From Acidobacteriota bacterium (GTDB lineage Bacteria; Acidobacteriota; Terriglobia; Versatilivoradales; Versatilivoraceae): a stretch of DNA of 64,000 bases. Under the pieces are notes generated by a model. That model saw only the letters and a list, made by a program, of their open reading frames with translations. It ran no database searches and was not told where the DNA came from. Position numbers and translations under genes: made by a program. Positions within the stretch are counted from its first letter, which is position 1; every line of letters begins with the position of its first letter. The stretch spans positions 1 to 64,000 of the forward strand of contig JAPPDF010000055.1 in assembly GCA_028875575.1 (NCBI GenBank). Reading direction: 5' to 3'. Positions 27,468 through 36,872 of the stretch are shown one piece after another.

Positions 27468-28535
27468 ATGCGGCTCCAGTGGAAATTGACGGTGGCTTCC
27501 CTGAAGATGTTCACACGACAGAAGGAAGCCATCATCTGGACCATGTTGCTGCCGCTCTTCATGATCTTTCTGTTCGGATTCGTGAGTTTCGAGAGTTTGG
27601 GAAAGATTCGGATCGGAGTGGCAGGCGGGGAGGATGAGCCGGCCGGGCAGCTCGTCGGGAGGCTCGGGGAGGTCCGGACGGTTCAGGTCAGCCGCGGGGC
27701 GGAAAGCTCCGAGCTGGAACAGCTCATGGCCGGCAAGCGCCACCTGGTTCTAGTCATTCCCGAGGAGTTCGATGCCGCCAAGGGGAAAGAGCTGAGGGTC
27801 CTGGTCAATGACGGCACGCCCGAGGAATCCCAATTGGGACTGCTCATCCTGCGCAAGGTGCTGGACGATGAGACTTTCAGGATGCATACGGCGCCCGATC
27901 GAGTTCCAATGACCCTCCAATCGGTAGCCAGCCGCCGCTCCAGCTATATCGACTTCCTGCTTCCCGGGGTGCTGTCCCTGGCCATCATGCAGAGCGGTAT
28001 TTTCGGGGTGGCCTTCGGATTCGTTGCGCTCCGAAAACGGGGGGTGCTTCGCCGCCTGTCGGTGACTCCCATGAGACCCCAGGAATTCATCGCGGCCCAG
28101 GTGACCATGCGGCTGATAGTCTTGCTGGCGCAAACCGTTGTCCTGGTTGGGGTGGGGATTTTCTTCTTCGACCTGCAGTTCATGGGAAGTCTGCTGGATC
28201 TCTTCGCCGTGGGCCTGTTGGGCGGAGCCGTGTTCCTGGCCATCGGCTTTTTCCTGGCCGGTATCGCCAGGACCGAAGATCAGGTCGTCCCCCTGGCCAA
28301 CGTGGTTTCGCTACCCATGATGCTCCTCTCGGGTGTGTTTTTCAGCCGCTCCAATCTGCCGGAGCCGGTGCGACTGGTTACCGATTTCTTCCCCCTGACT
28401 TACCTGGCAGACGGCATGCGAAGCATTGTGCTGGAAGGTTCGACTCTTCCGACTCTTTGGCTCCAGTTGGCCGGCCTGGGATTGTGGAGCATCGTTTCGG
28501 TCTGGGCGGCGGTGAAGGTTTTTCGCTGGGAGTAG
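27468..28535 (+). CDS. ABC-2 type transporter permease
   Basis: A 355-residue membrane protein. One helix near the N-terminus (about 24-44), a soluble extracytoplasmic domain (about 45-160), then five helices (Y-I-D-F-L-L-P-G-V-L-S-L-A-I-M-Q-S, I-V-L-L-A-Q-T-V-V-L-V-G-V, L-G-G-A-V-F-L-A-I-G-F-F, and others). The P-L-A-N-V-V-S-L-P-M-M-L-L-S-G-V-F-F-S segment is the ABC-2 signature. Pairs with the preceding ATPase as an exporter. The next gene is a glycosyltransferase, which hints at envelope glycoconjugate export, but only by position. Confidence 0.92.
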   Translation: MRLQWKLTVASLKMFTRQKEAIIWTMLLPLFMIFLFGFVSFESLGKIRIGVAGGEDEPAGQLVGRLGEVRTVQVSRGAESSELEQLMAGKRHLVLVIPEEFDAAKGKELRVLVNDGTPEESQLGLLILRKVLDDETFRMHTAPDRVPMTLQSVASRRSSYIDFLLPGVLSLAIMQSGIFGVAFGFVALRKRGVLRRLSVTPMRPQEFIAAQVTMRLIVLLAQTVVLVGVGIFFFDLQFMGSLLDLFAVGLLGGAVFLAIGFFLAGIARTEDQVVPLANVVSLPMMLLSGVFFSRSNLPEPVRLVTDFFPLTYLADGMRSIVLEGSTLPTLWLQLAGLGLWSIVSVWAAVKVFRWE

Positions 28536-28572
28536 CCTTGTCTCCCCAAGCCGAGGCCGCAATTCCCCCTTC

Positions 28573-29796
28573 ATGGACTTGCTTTTCCTCCTTCTTGCCG
28601 GAGTGGTTCTCCTCAAGGGCTTGCTCGGCGCATTGCACAGCCTGAGCTACACGCGCTATCTCGACCGCCAGTTGTCACGCACACCGCCTGCCTGGATGCC
28701 TCCAGCTTCGGTGATCGTTCCCTGCAAGGGGACCGATTTCGAGTTGCAGGAGAACGTGGAGGCCATCCTGGATCAGGAGTTCGAGGACTACGAAGTCATC
28801 GTCGTGACCGCCACCGAGTCCGATCCCTCGCTGGGAGCTCTCCGCAGGGCAGCTCGGAGATTTCCGGGCCGGCGGGTCAAGTTCGTGGTGTCCGGACTCT
28901 CGAACCAGCGCGGAGAGAAGGTGCACAATCTCCTGCGGGCCTTGGAAAGTGTGGATCCGGCCTCGCAGGTCCTGGTTTTCGCAGATTCGGACGGGCGGCC
29001 TCACCGGCATTGGCTGCGGGATCTGCTGGCACCCCTGAGAGACCCCGAAACAGGAGCCTCCACCGGCTACAGGTGGTTCTTCCCCCGCAGGGGAAATCTG
29101 GCCAGCCTTTTGCGGGCCACCTGGAACAGCTCCATAGCCACGCTCTTGGGGGAGCATCCTCACAACTTTGCCTGGGGAGGCTCGATGGCCATCCGACGGT
29201 CGACCTTTGCGGCCGTGGACGTACCGGCTTATTGGAAGCGTTCCGTCAGTGACGACTATTCCCTCACGGAGGCGGTAAATGCGGCGGGCCTGCGAGTCCA
29301 CTTTCAACCTCGCTGTCTGGTGGCCTCCCATGGGGACTGCACCTGGAGAGAGCTGCTGGAATGGTCCACTCGCCAAATTATCATTACCAAGGTCTACTCG
29401 CGAGGTCGCTGGAGGCTGGCGCTGCTCTCGGAGTGGCCCTTTGTCCTGTTCTGGTGGTGGACGGTGGGTGAGCTGCTGGCGTCGGCCCTTGGGGTGGGGG
29501 GATCCATCGAGATCGACTGGCTGCAGGGCGCCCCGTTGCTGTTCCTGTTGGTGTTGGTCTGGTTTTTCGGTGCTGTTCGCGGTCTGTTTCGCTGGAGAAT
29601 GATCCGGCGGATCCGCTCCGAGCAGCAAGAAGGGCTCAAGCGAGACTTTTGGGGATACCTGCTGCTGGGGCCGCTGGCGGCGACGCTGACCGCCTGCAAT
29701 CTAGCGATCTCCCTGTTTACTTCCACCATCGTCTGGCGCCGCGTACGCTACGAATTGGTGTCCAGACGCGAGGTGCGCGTGGTTCGGGACGAATGA
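28573..29796 (+). CDS. GT2 glycosyltransferase, ceramide glucosyltransferase-like
   Basis: A 407-residue protein with an N-terminal membrane helix (1-22), a GT-A domain with V-I-V-P-C-K-G, A-D-S-D (D-x-D), W-G-G-S-M-A-I-R-R, S-V-S-D-D-Y-S-L (catalytic region) and a R-Q-I-I-I-T-K-V-Y piece, then 3-4 C-terminal helices. The D1-D2-D3-RQxxRW arrangement places it among GT21-like ceramide glucosyltransferases, also seen as HpnI in hopanoid clusters. No other hopanoid gene is visible. Its 3' end overlaps the convergent rlmN by 49 bp. It could glycosylate a lipid for the exporter next door. Confidence 0.85.
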   Translation: MDLLFLLLAGVVLLKGLLGALHSLSYTRYLDRQLSRTPPAWMPPASVIVPCKGTDFELQENVEAILDQEFEDYEVIVVTATESDPSLGALRRAARRFPGRRVKFVVSGLSNQRGEKVHNLLRALESVDPASQVLVFADSDGRPHRHWLRDLLAPLRDPETGASTGYRWFFPRRGNLASLLRATWNSSIATLLGEHPHNFAWGGSMAIRRSTFAAVDVPAYWKRSVSDDYSLTEAVNAAGLRVHFQPRCLVASHGDCTWRELLEWSTRQIIITKVYSRGRWRLALLSEWPFVLFWWWTVGELLASALGVGGSIEIDWLQGAPLLFLLVLVWFFGAVRGLFRWRMIRRIRSEQQEGLKRDFWGYLLLGPLAATLTACNLAISLFTSTIVWRRVRYELVSRREVRVVRDE

Positions 29797-30854
29797 TCCG
29801 CCGCCAGGTGCAGTTGCCCGCAGGCGGCATAGATGTCCATTCCCCTGGGTCGCCGGACGTAAGCCGGCAGGCCCTTTCCGGTGAGGATCTCCCGAAAGCG
29901 GTTCACCCGCCGGGGGGATGAGGGTCTCAAGCCGTTGGCATTGCCGGGGTTCAGCGGAAGGAGGTTGACCTTTGACCGGAGGTGGGCCAGCAGTTTGACC
30001 AGCCGTCGGGCATCGTCGTCGCTGTCGTTGACTCCGTCCATGAGGACGTACTCGAATGTCACCCGCTGGTTTCGTTTCAGAGGGTAATCGGCGCAGGCCT
30101 GAAGGATGGTGTCAATGGGATACCTTCGGTTGATGGGCATCAGCCGGTCACGAACCTCATCGGTGGTGGCGGACAGCGAGACGGCCAGGTTGGGTACAAC
30201 GGGTGCCCGAGCCAGTCTCCTCATCTGGGGAACCAGCCCCACCGTCGATAGGGTGATGCGGCGCGGTGAAAGAGCCAATCCTCCGGGATCGGCCAATATG
30301 ATCAGGGACTTGAGGACATTATCCAGGTTGAGAAGAGGCTCGCCCATTCCCATCAGTACCAGGTTGGTGAGTGCCGGACGGCTGCCATCCCCCGCCGAGT
30401 TTATTGCCAGGTTTCTGTCAGCAAGCACGTAGAGGACCTGACCCAGGATCTCTGCCGGGTTGAGGTTGCGCCTGAACCCCAGCATGGCCGTCAGACAGAA
30501 GCGGCAATCCAGTGGGCAGCCCGCCTGAGTCGATATGCACAGGGTAGTGCGCTTCCGCTCCGGGATCAGAACGCACTCGATCTTCGCCTTGTCCGTCAGC
30601 TCAAGCAGGTATTTATCGGTGCCGTCGCCGGCTCGCTGACGCTTTTTGAGCCGGGGCAGGGTAATGGTGCAGCTTGCAAGCTTCCGCCGCAGGGACTTGG
30701 AGAGTTCGGTCATCGATCGCGTATCCAGTTGCCTTCGGCGGTATAGGGCTCCGTAAAGCTGGCGTCCGTGATAGGGCTTCTCACCCCAATCGACCATCAG
30801 GGCGCCCAGTTCGTCGGCAGTCAGCCCCAAAAGCTCGCCCCTGGAAGCAGCCAT
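29748..30854 (-). CDS. rlmN: 23S rRNA/tRNA adenine-C2 methyltransferase RlmN
   Basis: A 368-residue radical-SAM enzyme. Cluster motif C-P-L-D-C-R-F-C (CxxxCxxC), G-M-G-E-P-L-L-N-L-D-N-V, S-L-S-A-T-T-D-E-V-R, and the resolving Cys in D-I-Y-A-A-C-G-Q-L near the end. RlmN methylates A2503 of 23S rRNA and A37 of some tRNAs, using a transient methyl-cysteine. About 18 residues beyond the A-C-G-Q-L motif are encoded inside the 49 bp overlap with the glycosyltransferase and look non-conserved. Confidence 0.95.
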   Translation of the reverse strand: MAASRGELLGLTADELGALMVDWGEKPYHGRQLYGALYRRRQLDTRSMTELSKSLRRKLASCTITLPRLKKRQRAGDGTDKYLLELTDKAKIECVLIPERKRTTLCISTQAGCPLDCRFCLTAMLGFRRNLNPAEILGQVLYVLADRNLAINSAGDGSRPALTNLVLMGMGEPLLNLDNVLKSLIILADPGGLALSPRRITLSTVGLVPQMRRLARAPVVPNLAVSLSATTDEVRDRLMPINRRYPIDTILQACADYPLKRNQRVTFEYVLMDGVNDSDDDARRLVKLLAHLRSKVNLLPLNPGNANGLRPSSPRRVNRFREILTGKGLPAYVRRPRGMDIYAACGQLHLAADHSSRTTRTSRLDTNS

Positions 30855-31092
30855 TGCGGGAAGTCTCCTGTTTTCAACCGGTTCAAGCTGGAATGGAGAT
30901 CATAGCAGACGGGTTGAAGATCGCGCAATCGGCTCTGGAGTCGGGGCTCGGCTATTGGTTGCCGGCGGCGTTCGGTGCTATATTTTCGGCTTGACTCGAC
31001 TACCCGGTCCAGGGCGCGAAGCGCCCGGGGTTCTTGGCGCGGAAGGGGGAGCCAACCCGCCCTCATTCAGCGCCTGTTGCGTCGGAGGTGAG

Positions 31093-32244
31093 ATGGGCGG
31101 AGACCTGCGTTTGCGGCGTCTGCGACTACGGAATTGGCGAAACTTCACCAGCATCGAAGTTGCCATCCCGGACCGTCTGTATCTCATCGGCCCCAATGCG
31201 TCGGGGAAATCCAACTTTCTGGATGTCTTCCGCTTCCTGCGGGACCTGGCTGCGCCGGGGGGCGGATTTCAGCAGGCCGTGTCTCGACGAGGCGGGGTGA
31301 GCACCATCCGCTGCCTGGCGGCCCGCAGGCAGTCCGTGGTCGAGATCGGCGTTGAATTGACCGAGGGGAAGGCAGGGATTCAGTGGAACTACGAGTTGGG
31401 TCTTCACCAGGATCAGCAAAGACGGCCGGTGGTTTGCATGGAACGGGTCTTGCGCGATTGCGTGGAACTGATCAAGCGTCCCGATGAACAGGATTATGCC
31501 GATCCCGAGCGTCTCACCCAAACCAGCCTGGAGCAGGTGAACGCCAACCGGACCTTTCGAGAGTTGTCCGCCTTCTTTGCTTCCATTCGCTACCTGCACA
31601 TCGTGCCCCAACTGATTCGCGACCCTGACCGTACGGGGGGAGGCTTGAACGACCCATTCGGCGGAGACTTCCTGGAGCAGGTCGCCGGCGTCCAGGAGCG
31701 CACCCGCAATGCTCGGCTCCGACGGATCGGGAAGGCTCTTCAGATGGCGGTACCCCAACTGGAGGCCATCGACCTGTGGCGCGATTCCCGGGGGACACCC
31801 CATCTTCGCGGCAAATACCGTCACTGGCGCCCCCAGGGCGCCTGGCAGACGGAGGAACAGTTCTCCGACGGCACTTTGAGGCTTATCGGCCTTTTCTGGT
31901 CAGCCATGGAGAAGGAGGGGCCGTTATTGCTCGAGGAGCCGGAACTTTCACTCCATCCCGGCATGGTCCGGGCACTGCCGAAGATGCTGGCCCGGGTCCA
32001 GCGCCGCACCGGGAGGCAGACCCTGCTGAGCACCCACTCTCCGGAACTGTTGCGAGACAAGAGAATTGGACTGCAGCAGACTCTGGTCATCATCCCGGGA
32101 ATGGAGGGGGCTCAGGCGATTCCCCTGGAATCGAACGGGAAAGCACGCCAACTGCTGGAGAGCGGCTTTTCCCTTGCCGAAGACCTGACCTCCGGGGTTG
32201 GTCCGGAACAGGCTGGCCAACGTCCCCTGTTCGGGGAGGAGTGA
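31093..32244 (+). CDS. AAA family ATPase (AAA_21/RecF-like)
   Basis: A 383-residue protein from the ATG at 31093 with GGAGG just upstream (31084-31088). Walker A G-P-N-A-S-G-K-S (33-40) following a short N-terminal L-R-L-R-N-W-R-N-F segment; S-D-G-T-L-R-L (an ABC-type signature-like piece) and Walker B L-L-L-E-E-P-E-L-S-L-H, then L-L-S-T-H-S-P-E-L-L. This is the AAA_21/DUF2813-like class. No TOPRIM domain follows, unlike OLD nucleases; the C-terminal 60 residues are of unknown kind. The gene is single, with a protease next to it. Its role is unknown. Confidence 0.85.
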   Translation: MGGDLRLRRLRLRNWRNFTSIEVAIPDRLYLIGPNASGKSNFLDVFRFLRDLAAPGGGFQQAVSRRGGVSTIRCLAARRQSVVEIGVELTEGKAGIQWNYELGLHQDQQRRPVVCMERVLRDCVELIKRPDEQDYADPERLTQTSLEQVNANRTFRELSAFFASIRYLHIVPQLIRDPDRTGGGLNDPFGGDFLEQVAGVQERTRNARLRRIGKALQMAVPQLEAIDLWRDSRGTPHLRGKYRHWRPQGAWQTEEQFSDGTLRLIGLFWSAMEKEGPLLLEEPELSLHPGMVRALPKMLARVQRRTGRQTLLSTHSPELLRDKRIGLQQTLVIIPGMEGAQAIPLESNGKARQLLESGFSLAEDLTSGVGPEQAGQRPLFGEE

Positions 32245-32389
32245 ATTCACCCCGTTGAAAACCCGCTGGGGTTGTGTTAGCTTCATACCTTAAGTGATCA
32301 CCTACGCGGCTCGACCCATTTTCCCACTGCCGCAGCTGCATTCGAGTCTTCCGGAACAATCCAGTTCGCACCCCTGGGACACGGACTCC

Positions 32390-33658
32390 ATGGAGAATGT
32401 CAATAAGGACGTGTTGGACAATGGGCTCACGGTTCTCACCGAGCGCATGCCTCATGTCCGTTCCGTTTCCCTGGGTGTCTGGGTAAAGAACGGCTCTCGC
32501 AGCGAAACCCCTGAACTGAACGGCGTAGCCCATTTCGTGGAGCACCTGTTGTTCAAGGGCACCCGGCGGCGCACGGCCGAACAGATCGCCAAGGAGGTGG
32601 ACTCGATCGGTGGCCACCTGGATGCCTTCACGGGAAAGGAAACCGCCTGTTACAGCGCCAAGGTTCTGGATGACCATCTTCCCCTGGCATTCGACATCCT
32701 TTCGGATCTCGTCCTCGACCCGCAGTTCGATCCCGATGAGATGGAGCGGGAACGCCGCGTGGTTCTGGAGGAGATCAAGATGGAGGAAGACAGTCCGGAT
32801 GATCTGGTTTGCGAGATATTCACCCAGAACTTCTGGAGGGACCAACCGCTGGGGCGACCGATCCTGGGAACCAGCCGGACAGTCAGCGGCCTGGACCGGG
32901 ACCGGGTAGCTGGTTTTTTCCGGGAGCATTACACCCCGGATCAACTGGTGGTCTCGGCCGCTGGCCACCTGGACCACCGCAACATCCTGGACCTGGCCCT
33001 GCAGCATTTCGGCCACCTGGAAGGCCGATCGAACGGGCGAGCCCTGGCTCCGGCCAAGCCCTGCAATCCCATCTCATTGCGCACCAAGAAAGAGCTGGAA
33101 CAGGCCCACATCTGCATGGGCGTGCCCGGTTGCGCCCTCACCGACCAGGACCGATTCGCGTTCTACCTGTTGAGCACCATCCTGGGAGCCGGAATGAGTT
33201 CCCGTCTCTTTCAGAACATCAGGGAGAAACAGGGTCTGGCCTATGCCGTCTACTCGGGATTGAGTTCATTTCGGGACACCGGCTGTCTGTCGGTCTTCGC
33301 GGGAACCTCTCTCGAAAACACCGGCAGGGTGGTCAGTTCGATCGTGCGGGAGTTCCGTGACCTCAAGGAGCATCGAGTCAAGGACGAAGAACTCCGGCGC
33401 GCCAAGGATCACTTGAAGGGGAGCCTGCTGCTGAGCCTGGAATCCAGTTCCAGCCGCATGTCCAACCTGGCGCGCCAGGAACTCTATTTCGGGGACTACA
33501 CACCTCCGCAGGAGACGATTCTGGAAATCGATCGAGTGTCCGCGGATGAAGTTCAGGGGTTGGCTGGTTCGGTTTTTGACACTCGGCAGGTGGCACTTAC
33601 CGTGCTGGGCAACCTGGAGGGGGTCCGATTGAGCCGTGCCGACCTGGATTGTGGATGA
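32390..33658 (+). CDS. M16 family zinc peptidase
   Basis: A 422-residue M16B-like protease from the ATG at 32390; GTG or other starts further up (32294) add a low-complexity leader. The zinc motif is H-F-V-E-H, with the general-base Glu within the motif and a downstream E-E-I-K-M-E-E-D ligand helix. Y-A-V-Y-S-G-L-S-S-F and the R-L-F-Q-N-I-R-E-K-Q-G-L-A-Y segment are the C-terminal half hallmark. Processing-peptidase-like enzymes degrade or process small proteins; the location (no clear signal peptide from this start) suggests cytoplasm. It stands between the ATPase and WalJ-type hydrolase. Confidence 0.93.
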   Translation: MENVNKDVLDNGLTVLTERMPHVRSVSLGVWVKNGSRSETPELNGVAHFVEHLLFKGTRRRTAEQIAKEVDSIGGHLDAFTGKETACYSAKVLDDHLPLAFDILSDLVLDPQFDPDEMERERRVVLEEIKMEEDSPDDLVCEIFTQNFWRDQPLGRPILGTSRTVSGLDRDRVAGFFREHYTPDQLVVSAAGHLDHRNILDLALQHFGHLEGRSNGRALAPAKPCNPISLRTKKELEQAHICMGVPGCALTDQDRFAFYLLSTILGAGMSSRLFQNIREKQGLAYAVYSGLSSFRDTGCLSVFAGTSLENTGRVVSSIVREFRDLKEHRVKDEELRRAKDHLKGSLLLSLESSSSRMSNLARQELYFGDYTPPQETILEIDRVSADEVQGLAGSVFDTRQVALTVLGNLEGVRLSRADLDCG

Positions 33659-33727
33659 GCGGGCGGCCGAGGCAAGGTCAGGAAGACCAGGGATCCTTCA
33701 GCCACGCGGTTCATTGAATTTCCACTG

Positions 33728-34525
33728 GTGAAGCCGGGCGGGGCAACGGTGGCGGTTACGGTTTCAGTTCTGGGCAGCGGGAGTTCCGGCAACTGTACCT
33801 TCATTGCCACCGGAAGAGTCAAGCTGCTTCTGGATGCGGGCTTCAGTCGGGCTCAGACGGCCAGAAGACTTCTGGCCATCGGAGAAACGCTGGAAGACAT
33901 CGATGCCCTGGTCATTTCCCACGAGCACAGTGACCACGTCAAGGGCTTGGCGGGGCTCCTGAAGACCTGTGATATTCTCACCTTCGTTGGAGATGCGACC
34001 TACGAGGCGCTCTCACTAAAGCCGGTGCTGAAAAGGAGGGAACGCCTCCGCGCGGGAGAGTCGTTTCAAGTTGGCGACTTGAAGATATCCCCGTTTTCCG
34101 TTCCCCACGATGCCGCCGATCCCCTGGCATTCAACCTGGAAGCCGAGGGAGTCAAGATCTCTCATGTGATGGATCTGGGTGTCCTCACCGAATTGGTGCG
34201 GCGCCGAATGTCCGGGAGCGACCTGCTGGTCCTGGAGTCGAACCATGACCTGGAAATGTTGCGTCTCAGCCCCTATCCCTGGGCGGTGAAGCAGCGAATC
34301 ATGAGCCGCCATGGCCATCTTTCCAACGAAAGCGTCGGGAAATTCTTCGAGGAAGACTTTGACGGAAAGGCCGCCTATATCCTGCTGGCTCACCTGAGTG
34401 AGAACAACAACCATCCCGATATCGCACGCATGGTCGCCGGTAAAGCCTTGGGGAAAAAGGGCTTTGACCTCGAAAACCTGCTCTTGGCTTCCCGGTCGGG
34501 TCCGAGCAGGGTCATTCGCTTGTAG
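33728..34525 (+). CDS. WalJ/YycJ-type metallo-beta-lactamase fold hydrolase
   Basis: A 265-residue protein from a GTG at 33728 (GTG at 33749 is also possible). L-G-S-G-S-S-G-N-C-T near residue 14 is the YycJ/WalJ N-terminus, and the metal motif H-E-H-S-D-H is intact near residue 62. Later ligand positions include S-H-V-M-D-L-G and L-A-H-L-S-E-N-N-N. Family members are reported as 5'-exonuclease-like or double-strand-break related; the exact activity here is not known. Not linked to a WalK/WalR pair in this window. Confidence 0.88.
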   Translation: MKPGGATVAVTVSVLGSGSSGNCTFIATGRVKLLLDAGFSRAQTARRLLAIGETLEDIDALVISHEHSDHVKGLAGLLKTCDILTFVGDATYEALSLKPVLKRRERLRAGESFQVGDLKISPFSVPHDAADPLAFNLEAEGVKISHVMDLGVLTELVRRRMSGSDLLVLESNHDLEMLRLSPYPWAVKQRIMSRHGHLSNESVGKFFEEDFDGKAAYILLAHLSENNNHPDIARMVAGKALGKKGFDLENLLLASRSGPSRVIRL

Positions 34526-34554
34526 CCCGCATTTTTTCAAGAGGATTTTTCACT

Positions 34555-35850
34555 GTGATTGAACGTTATACCCGTCCCCGCATGGGGCAGATCTGGTCTC
34601 CGGAAAACAAGTTTCGAAAGTGGTTGGAAGTGGAGCTGGCCTGCGTGGATGTCCTGGCCGAGCGGGGCGTCATCCCCCGGGATGCGGCTCGGGTCATTCG
34701 GGCGAAAGCCGACTTCGACGTGGCACGGATCGACGAGATCGAGCGCGAGGTCAAGCACGATGTGGTCGCCTTCACCACCTCGGTGGCCGAGCATGTGGGG
34801 CCGGAGTCCCGCTACGTACACTACGGTCTGACCTCCTCCGACGTGGTGGATACGGCCCTGGCTCTGCAGCTCAAGGAAGCGTCGGAGATTCTCACCGAAG
34901 GGCTGGACCGGTTCGTGAAGGTGCTGGAGAAGCGCGCCCATGAGTTCAAGAGAACGGTCATGGTGGGGCGGACTCATGGGATTCATGCCGAACCCACCAC
35001 GCTGGGCCTCAAGCTGGCCGTGTGGTACGAAGAAGCTCGCCGCAACCAGAGGCGGCTGCGGGACGCGTCCGAATGCGTTCGAGTGGGCAAGCTGTCGGGG
35101 GCCGTCGGGACCTTTGCCCACCTCGATCCCACCGTGGAGGAATCCGTATGCCGCATCCTGGGACTGCAGCCCGACCCGGTTTCGACCCAGATCGTGCAAC
35201 GTGACCGCCATGCCGAATTCCTGTCCGCGCTGGCCCTGATCGCCGCCAGCCTGGAGAAGATCGCCACCGAGGTCCGGGGGCTGCAGCGCACCGAGGTCCG
35301 GGAGGTGGAAGAGTACTTTTCGGCCGGGCAGAAGGGCTCTTCGGCAATGCCGCACAAGAGGAATCCCGTTACCTGCGAACAGATCTCCGGCCTGGCCCGG
35401 GTGGTGCGCTCCAACCTGCTGGCCGGCCTGGAAAACATCACGCTGTGGCACGAGCGGGATATTTCCCACTCTTCAGTGGAGCGCGTGATTCTGCCGGATT
35501 CAACCATTCTGGTCGACTACCTGTTGGCCAAGTCCACGCGACTGCTGGAAAGGCTGCTGGTCTACCCGGAGCGGATGGTGGAGAACCTGAATTTGATGAA
35601 GGGTCTGGTCTTTTCCGGACAGATTCTCCTCGACCTGACTCGAAAAGGGGTCAGCCGGGAGAAGGCCTATCGGTGGGTGCAGCGAAACGCCATGCGCGTG
35701 TGGTCGGAGGGGACGGAATTCAAGAGCCTGGTGCTTCAGGACGAAGAGATAGGCCAACATCTGTCCCGTTCCGAGATCGAAACCAGCTTCGATCTGGACC
35801 ACCACTTGCGCCATGTGGACACCGTTTTCGAGCGTGTTTTCGGTGGGTGA
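34555..35850 (+). CDS. purB: Adenylosuccinate lyase
   Basis: A 431-residue lyase of the fumarase/aspartase superfamily, cleaving SAICAR and adenylosuccinate. Starts I-E-R-Y-T-R-P-R-M-G-Q-I-W; catalytic loop S-S-A-M-P-H-K-R-N-P with the flexible-loop Ser; V-G-R-T-H-G-I-H-A-E and T-S-S-D-V-V-D motifs. The GTG at 34555 is the start. It opens the purine cluster that continues purS, purQ, purL, purF, purM, purN. Confidence 0.96.
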   Translation: MIERYTRPRMGQIWSPENKFRKWLEVELACVDVLAERGVIPRDAARVIRAKADFDVARIDEIEREVKHDVVAFTTSVAEHVGPESRYVHYGLTSSDVVDTALALQLKEASEILTEGLDRFVKVLEKRAHEFKRTVMVGRTHGIHAEPTTLGLKLAVWYEEARRNQRRLRDASECVRVGKLSGAVGTFAHLDPTVEESVCRILGLQPDPVSTQIVQRDRHAEFLSALALIAASLEKIATEVRGLQRTEVREVEEYFSAGQKGSSAMPHKRNPVTCEQISGLARVVRSNLLAGLENITLWHERDISHSSVERVILPDSTILVDYLLAKSTRLLERLLVYPERMVENLNLMKGLVFSGQILLDLTRKGVSREKAYRWVQRNAMRVWSEGTEFKSLVLQDEEIGQHLSRSEIETSFDLDHHLRHVDTVFERVFGG

Positions 35851-35853
35851 GAT

Positions 35854-36096
35854 ATGCGGGCTAGAGTTTACGTCAGCCTCAAAAAAAGCGTTCTGGATCC
35901 CCAGGGCAAGACCATTCATCACAGTCTGCAGAACATCGGCTTTCGAAAGATTACCGAGGTGCGCCAGGGAAAGTTTTTCGAAATCGACTTCGCCTCCGAG
36001 TTGACTCGGGAAGAAGTTCAAGCCGAGGTCGAAAAGATAGCCAGGGACGTGTTGACCAACCCGGTGATCGAGGAATTCAGTTACCGGATCGAGTAG
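35854..36096 (+). CDS. purS: Phosphoribosylformylglycinamidine synthase subunit PurS
   Basis: An 80-residue protein: [16 protein letters not shown], then L-Q-N-I-G-F and [10 protein letters not shown], typical of PurS. It bridges PurQ and PurL in the three-subunit FGAR amidotransferase, as in Gram-positives and many other phyla. The gene starts 3 bp after purB, and purL is the small form, which confirms the split arrangement. Confidence 0.94.
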   Translation: MRARVYVSLKKSVLDPQGKTIHHSLQNIGFRKITEVRQGKFFEIDFASELTREEVQAEVEKIARDVLTNPVIEEFSYRIE

Positions 36097-36175
36097 TTGC
36101 GTCCTGGATGGGGGAATGTGCCGTGGGCAAGGGAAGGCTTCTGCCTTCCGACCGATTTCCAGGAGACGGTTGAAG

Positions 36176-36871
36176 ATGAAATTCGGCGTGCTGATGTTTC
36201 CGGGCAGCAATTGCGAGCACGATGCCTATCATGCCGTTCGCAAGGTGATGCGACAGCCGGCGGAGTTTATTTGGCACCAGTCGACCGATCTCAAGGATTG
36301 CCAGGCCATCATCGTCCCAGGAGGATTCTCCTACGGGGATTATCTGCGCACCGGGGCCATCGCCCGGTTCTCTCCGGTGATGGGAGTGGTGCGGCGTTTC
36401 GCTGATCGGGGCGGACTGGTCCTGGGCATCTGCAACGGCTTCCAGATACTGCTGGAATCGGGGCTGCTGCCGGGAGCCATGCTGAGGAACCGCGGGTTGA
36501 AGTATGTGTGCCGGCAGGTCTCGATTCGGGTGGAGAACGCCCGGATTCCCTTTACCGGTCTGGCCAGGGAAGGCGACGTCTGGAACATTCCCATCGGACA
36601 CATGGAGGGCAACTACACCCTTGACCCTGACGCGTTCCGGAAGCTGGAGCGCAACCGGCAGGTGGTGTTCCGCTACTGTACGCCGGACGGTGAAATTACC
36701 GCCGACTCCAACCCCAATGGCTCGGTCGCCAATGTGGCCGGGATCTGCAATCCCCATGGCAACGTCTTGGGAATGATGCCCCACCCGGAAAGAGCCAGCG
36801 AGCCCCTGCTGGGCAGCGAGCACGGGGTGCGCCTTTTTCAGTCGATGATCCAGTCCCGATCCCAGGCCTGA
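36176..36871 (+). CDS. purQ: Phosphoribosylformylglycinamidine synthase glutaminase subunit PurQ
   Basis: A 231-residue class I glutamine amidotransferase from the ATG at 36176, with AGGAG near 36160; a frame from 36116 adds 20 unlikely residues. [13 protein letters not shown] is the family start. The nucleophile Cys lies in G-I-C-N-G-F-Q-I-L, and the catalytic His and Glu lie in M-M-P-H-P-E-R near residue 200. It supplies ammonia to PurL. Stop and next start are 1 bp apart. Confidence 0.95.
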   Translation: MKFGVLMFPGSNCEHDAYHAVRKVMRQPAEFIWHQSTDLKDCQAIIVPGGFSYGDYLRTGAIARFSPVMGVVRRFADRGGLVLGICNGFQILLESGLLPGAMLRNRGLKYVCRQVSIRVENARIPFTGLAREGDVWNIPIGHMEGNYTLDPDAFRKLERNRQVVFRYCTPDGEITADSNPNGSVANVAGICNPHGNVLGMMPHPERASEPLLGSEHGVRLFQSMIQSRSQA

Positions 36872-36872
36872 A

